A stretch of 64,000 bases of DNA from Lingula anatina (lineage: Eukaryota > Brachiopoda > Lingulata > Lingulida > Lingulidae), in the NCBI RefSeq assembly GCF_001039355.2, contig NW_019775658.1, forward strand, positions 260,388 to 324,387, written 5' to 3'. The position numbers and the translations under genes are program-made. This document shows positions 1 through 13,393 of the stretch, piece after piece. How positions within the stretch are numbered: the first letter of the stretch is position 1; each line of letters opens with the position of its first letter. Below the pieces are notes generated by a model. The model saw nothing but the letters and a program-made list of their open reading frames with translations, had not been told where the DNA came from and ran no database searches.

Positions 1-3000
1 TCGCAGCCGTGGGCGCAGGACGTGCAAGTACCACATGTACCACCTGCCTTATATCTATCAAGTCATAGTGTTATCGTCATTTTTATTCATTGGCAAAAGT
101 AATTTTCTCAGATCATTAATTCTTTAAAGATAACTTTCTGCCCAAGTATGTTCATGTAAGTTGATTGATGACTGTCGTTCTCATTTGATTTCTTCAGTAT
201 TTCCCGTTTTAAAAAAAGCAACTACGTTATTTCTGTAAATAATTAAGGTGAATTGATCTGAAGTAATTGCCTTATCTCGGTAACAGTTGATGACCAAGTA
301 TATGACCTCTTTATTCATCTCAGCTGTACTCAAGGGCAAAGATACAGCACATGAATCGAATATGGTGTTAGATTATATTTAGTCCATGTTGTCTGGCTGG
401 AAAATTCGTTTAGAAATGAACATGCTACGTGTATTCCATTTATGCGAGTGTAAAGTATTGGGAGAGTTATAAACCCCAAATGTCCCAAAGTAAGTACTTT
501 TGGGTCAGCTTACTTTGTACATGTATTCCTTGCACACCACGCCATGATTTGAACACTTAGTCTGGAACATTTTTCCTATCGATGCGGTTAGTTGGCCAAC
601 CAATAAGAGCAGTAAAATTGACGCATCCTCTCTTGAAACCCAGAAAAGGGAAAGCCCTGTTGAGTACTGCTAAAAGGGCCAAGGTCTAACTGGACGTTTT
701 ATCGGCAGTAGAGGTCTTCTTATTCGTTAGAAGGTACAATTTGTCCAGCAAGGGCAAAGAGTTATGTCCTTTACTAACGAATAACCAGAATTTGGCATAT
801 TTTGTGTAATTAATTGAATATTTATTATTTTAGACTTTTAAAAGATAAATCTACAGACGTAATTAACACTTTCAATTATGAGAATGGTTTGAAACGGCAT
901 GGAGGGACAGTTTATAGACAGATTGGAGAATGAAACGTTTAAAGAAAAGGTATGGATATTTTTCATGCCTAGTGTATATATGATCTGTTAAATGGTGAAT
1001 AATGGAATCATTCCTGTCTCTTTGCTCAAGGTGGTTAATAATTTCGATCTAAGAAAGAAATAAAAATCACTTATGACTTCACTCTGCTTGAGAAGAAAGA
1101 ACAAGATGTCAAAATGACCTAGAATATAGAGACACACTTTGAAAAACAGTGATAAATAACACAGAATGGATACAATCCATCTTAACAAAGGCATAATTGA
1201 CACATGAAAGAAAATATACACCACCACGTTAATGATATAAGTGCCACGTTAATGATATAAGTGCCATTCAGTATGAACTATGTATACTGTATATACGCGT
1301 CCCGGAACACACTCGGCGCCTGGAACTTTCCATCAACTTTTATATACGTTATTTTCTTTGCAATACAAATATTTTTATCTATCTCAGTAACTGAGATTCA
1401 GTTACGCTTTTATCCTGTCACTGAGTTCTTCAAGTTGTTTTGACGTAAGCGAACGCTTCTATTAGGAACTCAAAATAAGAAGCGGATTATTTAAGATAAC
1501 ACAATGTTAACCTAGTTGTTTTTATGAAACCGTAGCCTGTTGATGAATTCACCGAGGGAGACTAAAATGACAAATATAGACATTCAGCGCAAGAGATAAA
1601 GAAAGGAGTCTTGGAATGGAATGGGGGGGGGGATAGATAAAACACAAACGTTAAAAATATAAGTTAATTTTTTTATAATTTAATTAAAATGATAAGAAGG
1701 GTTGAACGGGAAGGAGAAATAAGCAACTAACGTAATTACTCATGGCATTCGTTGAAATTAAAGAAGGCGAATGAAAGGTGGTGGGTGGGTGGGTGGGTGG
1801 GGGAGGGGGGGTGAAGACGAACGTAAGTAACCAAATCATTGCTTGAATGTATTGGAAAGGGCGAAAAAACTCATACATTTAGATATTTTCGAATATTAGG
1901 TAGGCGTAACTAAGCCAATTTTCAAGGAACCGTTATTATATACCCAGTGCAAATAATATCATTTATATAACTAAATTGGCTGGAATGATATGTTCCAGTG
2001 CCAGTATGATGGTTTTACTAAAAGGTGAATAGATAATTGGTTGGAAATCCTAGATATAATGAAAAACCAGTATATTTCAATGGCGGTTTTTATCCGTATA
2101 AAGATTCCCCTTGTCATGTACACGCACAGGTTATGGAAACGTGGAGATACGCGTTTTAATCGTTTTAATTTTTTTATCATTCCAAGGTGTAAAAGCGTGT
2201 TTGTGGTCTAGCGCTATCTGTGCCCACGTGACCCAACGCGGAAATTTTCGCTGAATGCAATCAGATAAACCGAAGACATGCCTCTTAGAGCAGCTAGTGG
2301 ATGATTAATTTTCTCGCGTGGCCGGTCGCACACTAAATGAATTGAAAACGCTCCCAGAAGCCCCACGCCTCCTAGAAAATACTGGATCCGCAAGTGCATT
2401 CGTCTGCAGAGCTTTTCGGTAATCTTGCATTGCTGAGTACAGGACACATATCTGTGAGGCGTGGTGTGTCTTTTACCCTTCTGAGAAGTGAGAGGGTTTC
2501 AATTCATCATTTCGCAAAAGAGGACAGTGGCTTGGATCTGCGTTCGCCTTTTATTTTCGTTTAAACAACTTATGTTTCCAATATTTTAAAGATATTGTGA
2601 GAAAAACAGACCTTAGGTATAATTCTCTATCATGATTGCTTTTAAATGCATTCCAATCCTTGGGCAAAAGAAATGGCCACATGTAAAATCTGGGATAATT
2701 GTCTGCATAAAGTTAAGTGTTATTAGCCTGATCCCGACGGCTTCACGCCAGAATTTTGTCCTAAATACGGCGTATAAGATGCAAAGAAGCTTCTTTTGAT
2801 TGGAAGTGTGGTAATATGCTCTTGACTGGCAAGGCACTTCCATTGTACCCACTGCAAATACTGGTATCATATTATACAAATCTATCCGCGATAGAGTGTT
2901 TTGCTAATTGGATTGAATGTCGTCATCAAGTAAACTGAACACGGGATGTGTTTTCTGTGACGTACGCGTCCCAATTAACCTTGAAAAGATCTAGATTCAG

Positions 3001-5346
3001 GACACTGGTGCAGGTATCAAATTTCATCCTTTTGTCGTTGGCTTATTAAATCAGCAATTGCTTCGTATGCAATATTGCAGTAATTATTCTTCGTGTATCA
3101 TATCTAACTTATGTAGAGATGTGCTTATCTTTTATAACCTGGCGGTTGATACATTACGATTTCAATTTACGTGTACTATTACATTTGTGTTTTGTAACTA
3201 CGTGCATATGGTTTATATATGCTAAAGGTGTTTTCTCAGACAATAAAAAAGCAAAAAGCAATTTTATTCTGTGAAAAAGATATGTAACGTATGACGCAAA
3301 AGTGTCTTTTTTGTCATCGACAATGAAAAAAAAAGCATCCTGTTGTTTTGCTTCTTCATTTTTTTTCGTGGTACAGACATCCCGCATCTTGGAATCACTG
3401 ATATAATTTCAGTCAGAGACCAAAGCGAATACAATTCCGTTGGAACAATTGGTTTGCAAACACATGTACACAGACGACGGACGGGCCTTCCGTAATGGAA
3501 AGAAGTAACTGTAACAGCTTGCTACCTGAATTATACTCCCGTCTGAGATGCTATACAACCACAATTAAGATTTCAAAAAGGTAATTGGGTTTATCATCAT
3601 TATGCCATTAATCACTTAGTTATTACTAACAGTTGTTTATTATCTTAACTGGTTTCTCCTTATATTACATGCTAACCGTTTTCGTGTAAGATTCAGAACC
3701 CATACACTGTACTCCAATGACTCTACGGAGAAATGTTTCCTTACAATCGTCATGCGTTGAAGTCGTTGTGGTGGATTCGCCAGATCACTTTATTCACTCA
3801 TTTAAACAGATTATTTGAAGGAAAATCCCTTAAGGTAAAGATTTTATGTTCATCATATGTTTTTTTTTCGTCACTTTGAATAGGTTTGGCAAACAGAGTT
3901 TTTGTAATACAAGGCGTTTTGGCCAAAACAGGTGTTACACTGTAGTCCTTTAGTTTCCCCCACCGACTACGATCTCTGTTAGATATAATCCTTCTGTTTA
4001 TCGTGATGTACTAGGGCTACTTGCTCACCAGCATTACATATGTGCACGTCCACGGCACTGGGTATTACCAATGGGTTATCGTCTTTGAAATATTTTGAAA
4101 TATTTCAAAATTTTCCAATGTGTTGGATTACAATGGGGATGCTTTCATGTGAAAGGGGATGGATTTGTCTAATTATAAGAAGCAATTTTATGTTTCCAAA
4201 CATTGCTGTGTATTTTAAACTTTTTAATTCCTAGCCGAAAGTGACACTCAAACAGCGCTTATATCTGGGACACCGACATACCAGTCTGTTTTGCAAACGC
4301 GAATTTGCTTATCTAGATTCCGCGTCGGTAGGAGGACATGTGACAGGTAATAGACGCATGACTGCTGCAGAAAACTTCCTCCAAACGCTGCTGAGGCTCA
4401 GATTCTGTAACATTGGCTGGATGCCAAATGATCAACGCATCCTATGAGTAATTTGCGCGATACTGATATTCTCTTCAAAGTTTCTGAGGAAAATGCCAGA
4501 AACCAGTTTTATGGAGCTTAAGGAAAAGCGATGGTCTACATTCATAATAAGACAAGGTTCCGAAATGATGTATTTGCGTTTTTCTCGAAGCATGGGAAGA
4601 TTTCACTTTAAACATGATCGAGAAACCCTGAGTACAGCAAGGTTAACTATTGATCGGTGTGTTTTTTGAACATATTCTGCAAATCGAACTTTCCCATTAA
4701 GATTCAGAGAAACCCCAGCAAACACACAACGTTTTATTAAGTTGCCTTAACGCTTTTTGGCTATATAAACGATATTGTAATGTTATAATAACGTGCTTTG
4801 TTTCCTGAGACTTATGTTCTAACTGATTTACTTGAGCACACTTGAGGAGTTCACATGAAAGTTTGGTGCTTCTTAGAATGTTTCAAACCTCCTTTTAACT
4901 TCAAGAACAGGATTTTTAGAACGTGTAGCAAGAAATATCGAAGGGTTATGTTGACAACTGATTATAAATTCATTTCTCAGGTCTCCTTCATAGGCGAGGC
5001 ATCCCGAGTTTCATTTGAAGTGTAAAAAGTCCATGGCCACGAAAACCGTAAAAGGCCACATTGAAGCCAAATGTATATGCGTTTTTCTATTTCACAGTTA
5101 TAAAATAGCAGATTTGACAATATAATTGTCAGCTCCAGAAAGAAAAAAAAGTTGTCCGTGTCCCACACTTCTTGTTCTCCCCAGGTTCGTCCATTTTGAT
5201 CAATTTCATGTGTCCTCTGAAAGTATCGGAGTATACCACGCCTCTGTCTGTATTCATTAATTGCATGATCATCATATTATATCGATATATTTCGTGGCGA
5301 GGAAATTAAATGCTATTCAACAGGGAATACCTCCTCCTGCCCCCCA
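1..5346. other. No supported gene
   Basis: AT-rich sequence with only short open frames, most of them lacking an ATG or any recognisable motif. A short frame at 900-949 opens with ATG and runs into a GTATGG that could be a weak splice donor, but nothing downstream joins it convincingly. G-rich simple sequence occurs near 1622-1632 and 1782-1811. I see no RNA gene or complete mobile element. Confidence 0.6.

Positions 5347-5395
<49 letters not shown>
5347..5395. repeat. (CT)n-(GT)n compound microsatellite
   Basis: An uninterrupted CT run of about 24 bases passes directly into a GT run of about 25 bases, followed by GA-rich sequence. It has no coding content. Confidence 0.97.
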
Positions 5396-5400
<5 letters not shown>

Positions 5401-8400
5401 GAGAGAAAAGGAACCTTGAGAAAGCCTATCCCCAATGCGGAATACTGTACCTTTACATGGGTTGATCAATAAAAGTAGCCGTAAAAATCAGCGATTTTAT
5501 TGTACCGCTATCAGTGTAAAGCAATGTATTCCAACCAGTGAGACAGTTTGTCAGTGAGCCAGGCGGCATACTTCTTATATAATTCTAACCTTAATACATC
5601 CTGTACTTAATCACGCGATTATACATCCCCTATTAACAGAAACTTTTTTTCTTTTTTAATTAGGAACACACACTACACCTCCGTGCTCATGTACCGTTAG
5701 TAGCGTCTAACATTCAGTGCCATTAAAACTGAATCTTGTATCAATTTGAGCACAAGCGTCTGGAGCCAATCTTCCATAACTGTTATAGCTCGAGTATTGG
5801 GATAAACGTTTAGACGCAAAGTTTGGTCTACTTCAGCAAGGTTAATCCGTAGTCCACATAAATACAGTAAATACTACTCTGAAACGTTAGCCATTTTCCT
5901 CTGTTATAAAAAAGACACTGCGTTTCATTTAAATTCTACCGATTTGACTCGGGTCAAAGTGGACATGCATTATGGTTTAAAAGTTTACGCCATTTTTCTT
6001 GCCGAATAAAAGCTCTTTTATTCGTGAGATGGGTTTCATAACACAAGGTAGAACTGATCTCAGGATTAAGGTAATCCTGTCCGATCATGATTAGAAGTTT
6101 ACGTGAGCCGATTTCCTTGATGCCACGACACGAACTGATCACGTTTTTAAACATAAAAAGTGGTATTGTTATAGACTGCAAATGGTTCCAATATAAAAAA
6201 AACAAGCTAAGTTGCCCTAAAAATAATCCTATTAGGAGACTGTGATTGTCATACATCCGTCCATAATTATCGAGTGCACACGCAAGGCTCAGGGTTAGGT
6301 ACAGGTTTCGTACACGCAAACTGAAAAGTATCCAATGACTGCATGCTCGATATTCATGTTTCAGTAGTTGTTGGTGGTGATGGTGGCGGTGGTGGAGGGG
6401 GGAGTTGGGGGGGGGGGTGTGAAGGCACAAGGATTACAAACTTTCCACCTTTTTTTACTATACGTAGTAGGGAACGGGGATGGAAAACTTGCTTAGGTGT
6501 ATCTCGCTTCGCTCGTAATTATTTTTCTCTTTTTGAGGAGGTAATGGGAGAAGTGGTCACCCTGAAGGTAAAAAAAAACACGTGCTCGCCACTGATTTTC
6601 CCGCCATGCCCCACCTCGCATCATTACTCTTACCTGAAAGCGTAATAAGAAGGGGTACATTTAAGATTTTTTGACATAGTCCAGTGATAGGCAATCACAT
6701 TGGTCCCATCCCTCGTTATATTTTTACTCAATTATGCGACGGACTTGATACATAATAGACTTCGAACCGAGTTTGTAAAATCCTGAAATGTAAGGACTTC
6801 AAAATGATGTATTTTCTTTACGTGAGATGGACATTGTTCATATTGCACATTGGAAGACTATCAGTACTACTTAACGGTTCACTACAACAAGCAGAAAAAC
6901 CCCAGTGTGGGCTAGTTGTGGAGCTCGATGTTTCCAAACGTAACCAAACACTTTTTAAAGGCTTAAGAAAGTTTCGCTTGTAGATCATTTTGAACTTGAA
7001 CCATGTCTGAGAATTTAGACCTGCCACAACTAACAAAGTCTAATCATGGGTTTCTTCTACTGTGTCAGTTTTTCAATTCCATATAGTATACAAACACATA
7101 TTTGGACCAAAAAGTCTCAGGATATCTGCAGCACACCTGACACGTCTCTCCCTGTTACAGTGGCTCAATTTATTTTTGATGGTTTTACTGCAACTTACGG
7201 TCTTACTTTACTTGGCTTGGTCGAATTACGTTATCAAAATATTAGTCTGTATTAGTCAGAGAAACAAGAAAGCCATTAAGGGGAAATTATGTTTTCAGAA
7301 ATATATTAAATGTACACCGCTTGCAAAATTTTTGTGTGAGTGTGTGTGCGTACCTGCGTGCATGCGTGTGTGTGACGTATATTTTCTTGAGAGCAAATCA
7401 ATCTGAACATTCCTTAGGTCTTCAACATGACGTTTCCACTGCCCTAAAACGTATATATATATAATAACAAGTTAGCTTCACGCTATAATGGGTAAGCCGC
7501 TAATAAAGGCAGCAACCGCCTTAAACTGCGGTTTTGAGATAACATAAACATTGGCTTTATTTTTAAAAGCAATGTCAAGGTACTTTTAAAAACATTGTAT
7601 TGCAATGTAAGAAGGTAGTTAGGTGTTGCCTGATAACCACGTTTGTTTCTATCGTGTATCTACAAGAAAGACGTATCATGAACGTTAACAACGAACATCT
7701 CAGTAAAGCTGCAGAGTGTCAAAACATTCTGAGCAAAGCAAAGCAATTCATTTTCCGTTCTCCGGTTTTTTCTGACATGTATCATTAGATAAAATAGAAC
7801 TTCTTTTCGTATTCTTTTTGATAGATCTTTTTGCTTTCATCCCCACTATGAAGCTTCATCAGGTCATGGATTCTTTCAATGAAGAAATTGCTTGTGGTTT
7901 CAGATGCTAGATTTTTAGAAAACACTGCATTATTGCTAACTCATAACCTTTTTCCGACATTTCTTTTATTCTTTTTCACTGTTGTTTTTGTTTAGATATC
8001 CATAACCAATTTATTCATCTATGTATTCAATCAAAAGTGTCCTTTCTTGTATTTTAAGATCGGGAATCCAAATCGATACGAAAACTCTGTTGAAGACGTT
8101 CTTAATTGACCTTTACCCAAATTCAACAAGTATGTTTTCTTAACAAATGCACTGCTACTCTACGTGTCCTTTAGCCTTCATTGTGTCAACACCACTGTGC
8201 CACTTGTGTAAAATGGTAAGGCAATCTCAGTTTTCGTTTGCACGTGATGATTGTTTCATTCTGAGAAAGGACTGAGAAATGGCATTTGATACAGCCTCTT
8301 CGATGGTTCCTTTTAGAGAAAATGTGCGTTATTGTTGAAATAGAAGTATGTATGTGATAAAAATTGAACTGATACAGCATACAATAAATCATGCACATGT

Positions 8401-11400
8401 CTCTCATCCCAACTTCACCTGAATATAAACAACATCAAATAAACAATTGCGGATTCCTTGCATTGACATCTCCCAGAGGCGCCTGCTTTTTAAAAGTAGG
8501 GCTCAGGGCACGCTGCCTGTCTGTTCTCAAGTTACGCTGCTGTCCATGCCGTGGTGACTCTCTTATTCCTAATATGATCAATAAGGGTTTTGTAAATTAG
8601 AGACGTTTGAAGGCCACATGGGCTTTGAAATATTATGAAAGATGTCGTGGCGAGCATCAGATAACGGTTGGGTGTGAGAGTGATGGTGTATGTTGTGTGG
8701 TAATTTAAGACGACCTACAGGCAGAGGATACGAATAATTGAGGATCCACTGTCAGAACCTCGAATTCCACTCTTCAGACATACGTGGCCTCTTAAGATAG
8801 AACAATGGGAAGCACCAAGAAGTTGTCAAAGAAAAATTGTCCGTGGTGTATGAGGCGATCACAACTGGACGTAGATGTATCTCAGAAAGCTTAAACTAAC
8901 CGACCTACGATAAATATATAAGATACTCCCCCGTTAACCGCTGTACTGAACTGATACGGCATGGTTTGAAAAAGACCCGGAAGTAAAGCCGTTTATTGTT
9001 TGTCGTATGCAGCTCTTCTTTTGCTTTGAAATCTACAGATATCTATTCTACTACTGGTCAACTCGCCCCATTAATATGGTGTTCTCTTGCCATTTGCAGT
9101 ATCATATTCTCACGCACACAGGAAAAGGCACACGACTAGGTTAAAAACGCCGTGGAAATGTTCACATTAGTTGCATGAAATCGAATCTTGGCTTCGTTTT
9201 CCTGCGTCCCAAAGGACAGTAATATGACGCAAAAAATAAACGACTAAAAATAATGCTGTCAACCGCATTCCTATATCTTGTACAAAGGTCGTGAAAACTC
9301 CTTATATTACACCAAAATTCCCCTTCCAATAGGCTTGATACTCAGGGGCCTATTGTCTTGGTACACAGTGTTTATTCTATAGAACTCGCTGTACAGCAGT
9401 TCTGTTAATGGTGAAAGTAAAACAAGTAAATATTTCCTTTTGGAAAGGGGTTGGTGCTATTTAAAGCATGAAAAGGTCTTTGTCGACAAGAAAACAACAA
9501 AACTGACGAAGAAGAAGTTACCCTTATCTGCAGACTTGTTGCTTAGCAGCAGTGATGGAGTCACTTATGGAGTCAAGGGGTAACGCCGACTGCGGTTTTA
9601 TTTCCCTGGTACTCAGTTCCTATTACTGAAGTAAAGGTTGCAAATATGACACATTCTGGTCCAGTAAATTGGATTTTATGCGACATAACTATGGCGTTTA
9701 TTTTTGTTTAATAACTCAGAAGATACTCCTTCGGGATTTTCAGTAATCTTTAGATACATTCTCTCAATAGTGACATCAAATAATTGGAAAGCGCCTTATT
9801 TCCTTTTTCAGAATTGCTTTCTGCACTAATACGGTTATTTTGTTTTTGTATTTTTTCCTCGACAGTGAAGGTTGAACGTAATTTCAGCACAGACACGGAT
9901 TGCCTACCATATTGGGAACATTGCTAAGGAATTCTAGACATGAATGAGTTAATCTATCAGATTTTTGCCTGTCTGTTTGTCTGTCTGTCCGTCTGGCTGT
10001 ATTATGAGATACAGTTCCCCTTATGGGCTCCCCTTATGATGTATTTTGAAAAGCTTATCCCAAATATCAGATCTCTATTAAAACGATAATATGACCTTTT
10101 TTTAGCCATTTGGACCGTGTGTGTGTGTGTGTGTTCGAACAAGGTCAAGGTCAATTAGAATTCAAGGGCAGATAGCACTGATATTTTTCATGACCGACAC
10201 TTCAGTTCGGGAAAAAGTGATTCGATTTGTTGAACAGCGTTTAACACAGACACATCATTTTTTTCCTCTTTACTGATGAAATCAGAAGTAAGCCTTACAA
10301 AAAAGCTTCCTGGCTCCGGGACGTATACAGAACTTATCCTTGTGATTGAATAAACGTTAAACGGTTTTGATAGCTGTTCAGGCGAGGGAAATCGACCAAA
10401 ATCACTGCTGTTACGGCATCAGCTCGATTGAGCAAATTCAGCTTGGTGTATTTTTTTCATGTGACGGCATTATCTCATAACTTGTCAATCTATATTTCCG
10501 CATTAGTTAAGCGGATAAGGTAATTGCCCCTTGACGTTTTATTCCCGTGACTGAAAACATCACACAGTTTCCAAGAGGATTAAACAGCTCAGTGGTTTTT
10601 TTAAATTGATGAACCAAAAAGAATTGATCAACACGTGTACAATACGCGAGGATTTCTCCGCTGATATTAATGTGTGATAGTCAAAATCGGATGTACAATG
10701 ATAACTGTTGTTATCTTTAGCCAATGTGACAGGAATGGTAGTCCTAGGAATGGGCGTCCGGGGTCCCATATGATTAGATGGTCGGATTAGGGTTAGTTGT
10801 GGCATTGGGGTTAGCATATGGGACGAATATCACCTGTACAAAGGCATGGGGAACGGACGCTTGTTCCTAACTGACTGCCATACCTGTTACACCAGCCATA
10901 TAGTGAATACAAATGACGAAACGATGAAAAAACTTTCCCAGAAGTTGGTCGAAAGTGTTACTCAAGTAAGCTACAGTGGCAGTATAATATATCGTAGGCA
11001 CGGTGGTATTTTTTATGAATGTTAGTACAAGTAGTCTCTTTTCCCCACGTGAAATATGATGCTGTGGTTTTGATATATTTATTACATTAAAAAACCTTAA
11101 ACCTTATAATTATGTTTGGCGGAGCACCACAACTAGTACAGTGTACTCTTGGGGTAAATTTAAACCATAAACATAAAGTTTTGACACAATATTAAAAGTT
11201 CATACTCTAGGGTCACCCTGCACTGAGATTTAATAGCTTACAGAAAGGTGAAAGCAATTCCAGTGTCTCTATTTTATGTATCACAACCAACGCATAAAAG
11301 TACATATTCATTACTCATGTGTTTAAAAAATGAGCTCATGTTTTAGTAAAAGGAGTTCGATCTAAAGTGCACTGCTACTGCATCCCCAACAGACAAGAAT

Positions 11401-11410
11401 AGAGCAGTGA
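5396..11410. other. No supported gene
   Basis: Non-coding as far as I can read. It holds a CTGT tetranucleotide stretch near 9963-9998 and a short GT run near 10120-10134. Open frames here are short, have no family motif, and often start without ATG. Confidence 0.55.
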
Positions 11411-12125
11411 CATAAAATAACAAACAGAGAGACAAAAGCAATAGCACCTCTCGCATGGTTTCCATTTGCATGGTGATGATATTCAGTTATACGTTCAATG
11501 TAATATTACGAATCCTGATGCTGCCAGAAAGCGAATGCGAAACTGTATCTCAGACCTTAGAACATGGATGATAAAGAGAAAGTTAATGATTAATGACGAA
11601 AAACTGTGTTCCTTGTCAAAACCCAGCTACACAATAGAAAGTTAGCTAAGAATATCAGTATAAGAAGTGGGGGAAGTGTGGTTAAAGCATGGCCTTGTAT
11701 AGTAAAAAATTCGGTGTTTATCTTGACGCTACTTTATCAATGGACAGATAAATCTGTAACATAATCATGCATGTTCCAATTACGTAATAAAGCTACTTAA
11801 AAGCATTATTTGAGTAAATCTCCCACTGCTATACTGTCATCACATAGTCGCATCCAGACTTGACTACTGTAATACACTGCTGTATGGCTGTTCATAAGAA
11901 AAAACTTCAACGTCTTCAACGGATTCAAAACATTGCAGCACTGATCCTCACCAGATAACCTCTATCTTGAAAGAGTTACACTAGCTGCCCATCCGAGAAC
12001 GTATTCTTTTAAAACTTTTTTCTATACGCACATTCATGCTTCTATGACTTTGCTCCTTCCTTTCTTTGGGAACTAGTTTCATTTTATTCTCCTCCCAGTC
12101 AGTAACGTTCGTTCGATCACTTATA

Positions 12126-12332
12126 CCCCCTTTACACTGGACGGCGTCCTTTCTGCGACCATGACATTTGGCATCGCTGTGGTCTTAATAAGGAGACACG
12201 AGCATTGCTTTTGTATCAGAATGAATGCTCAATGATCGGCCAGTTGTCGGCACGTAAAGTATTATACTTTTTTAACTCTCAAATGGGTCCTTACTGCTGG
12301 ACGCAGAAAGGACGCCGTCCAGTGTAAAGGGG
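12126..12332. mobile_element. MITE nested in the LINE; family with CCCCTTTACACTGG ends
   Basis: The two ends form an inverted repeat of about 30 bases, CCCCTTTACACTGGACGGCG and onward through CTTTCTGCG, essentially perfect. The element is about 207 bp and splits the LINE reading frame, whose terminal block continues on the far side. Related elements lie at 19091-19302 and 35520-36059. A target-site duplication is not clear for this copy. Confidence 0.8.
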
Positions 12333-12342
12333 CCCTTACTTA

Positions 12343-12375
12343 AAAAAAAAAAAGAAAAAAAAAAAAAAAAAAAAA
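12343..12375. repeat. A-rich run
   Basis: Almost pure A tract with one G, immediately downstream of the MITE. It probably expanded within the LINE copy rather than marking a retrotransposon tail, because LINE coding residues continue after it. Confidence 0.9.
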
Positions 12376-13196
12376 CTGGCAGACTGAAAACATACAAGAT
12401 TTTTATGGTATCGGCTCCAGTGGAATAGAACTAACTGCCACTTAGTTTGCGCAAAATAATGTTGAAAGATGGTTTTAAAAATGAACTTGAAGTTGTTTTA
12501 AGTGTGAACAATTAATGTTATTTTGTATTTACCCTTTGTTTAATGTCTCAACCGAATTAACATCTTTTCAAAGAAATTTTACAGCTCAAGTTGTTTCAAG
12601 CGTTGAACTGTTATTGTAATTTGAAGTGCACCCTTTAATTTGATGTCTTAACTGTGGTTTTTCAGCTTGTTTTTAATACCACAATATTTTATCATATTAT
12701 CATAGTAAAGTCTTCTGAACTTTGAAGGATTTTAGACTTAAAATAAGTAATACTATTAATATCATTATGAAGCTAAATGCCAGGGTTTTTGTTTCTTACA
12801 AGTAAATTTAATCTTTATCATAAGGTCCCATGATTGCATAACCATATTAAAAAGCCTGTCACGCATTTGATTGAAGATTGATAGAGCCTGTTGTATGTTA
12901 AATTGATGACTAGATATATATTCTACTATTTATTTTTTACTGCACATAATCCCGTGTGTATGCATGTAGAGGTAAGTTAATAAAATTGAATTGATTGAAA
13001 AGAACCTAATTATATAACAGTATACACAAATACGATATCATCATGGCACTTGGACGTTTCTAGATAAACCACGAAGAGATAGCATTATACACAAAAGTAG
13101 ATTTTCATGTATGTGGATTGTAAATGCCATCCGTACTTTAAGATTACAATCAGCAGTTTCCTCTAACAATCGTGTTCTTGTTTAATGTGTGTTAAT

Positions 13197-13393
13197 CATG
13201 CAGGGAAGGACGAAGGCACGGGGGTGAAGCCAATCCATTGCCCTTGTCTAGGGGTGAAGGCGTGCTTGAAACAAGCCCCAGACATTGACTTCGACTTGGG
13301 TAGCAACGTTGTGTATTTCCAGAAAAAAAACTACCTGAGAACGGACCACGCACTTTCCGTTCTTTTTTCATTTAGGATCATAGGGCCAAAGTA
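13197..13393 (+). CDS. Weak exon candidate, unknown product
   Basis: An AG at the end of TTAATCATGCAG is followed by an open frame of about 64 codons, reading KDEGTG at the start and containing DIDFDLGSNVVYFQ and YLRTDHALSV. The residue pattern is more protein-like than neighbouring frames and loosely recalls the strand pattern of a laminin-G-type domain. I cannot identify a family or a convincing donor site, and the frame closes at a TAG at 13391-13393. It could be a terminal exon, a decayed exon or chance. Confidence 0.2.

Larger units (their letters stand above)
11430..12510 (+). mobile_element. Decayed LINE (CR1/L2/jockey-like), 3' part of reverse transcriptase, interrupted by a MITE
   Basis: The conceptual translation, with stops and frameshifts, follows the 3' half of a non-LTR retrotransposon reverse transcriptase. 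At 11469-11491 the residues HGDDIQLYV stand where the active-site YADDTQLYV block is expected, so the two catalytic aspartates are kept and the preceding YA is changed. A stretch like CISDLRTWMIKRKLMINDEK follows (about 11538-11610), then GVYLDATLSM (about 11715), LDYCNTLLYGCS with KLQRLQRIQNIAA (about 11857-11940), and LKELHWLPI-like residues near 11975. The terminal block of the family, with VSAPVE and LPLSLRK, resumes near 12400 after an inserted miniature element at 12126-12332. The copy is dead. The clade cannot be fixed from this fragment, but the order of motifs is typical of CR1/L2-group elements. Confidence 0.8.

Noticed and set aside
10780-10820. TTAGGGTTAG words as telomeric repeats
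   Set aside because: Only isolated copies occur, within what look like dispersed repeats, with no tandem array.
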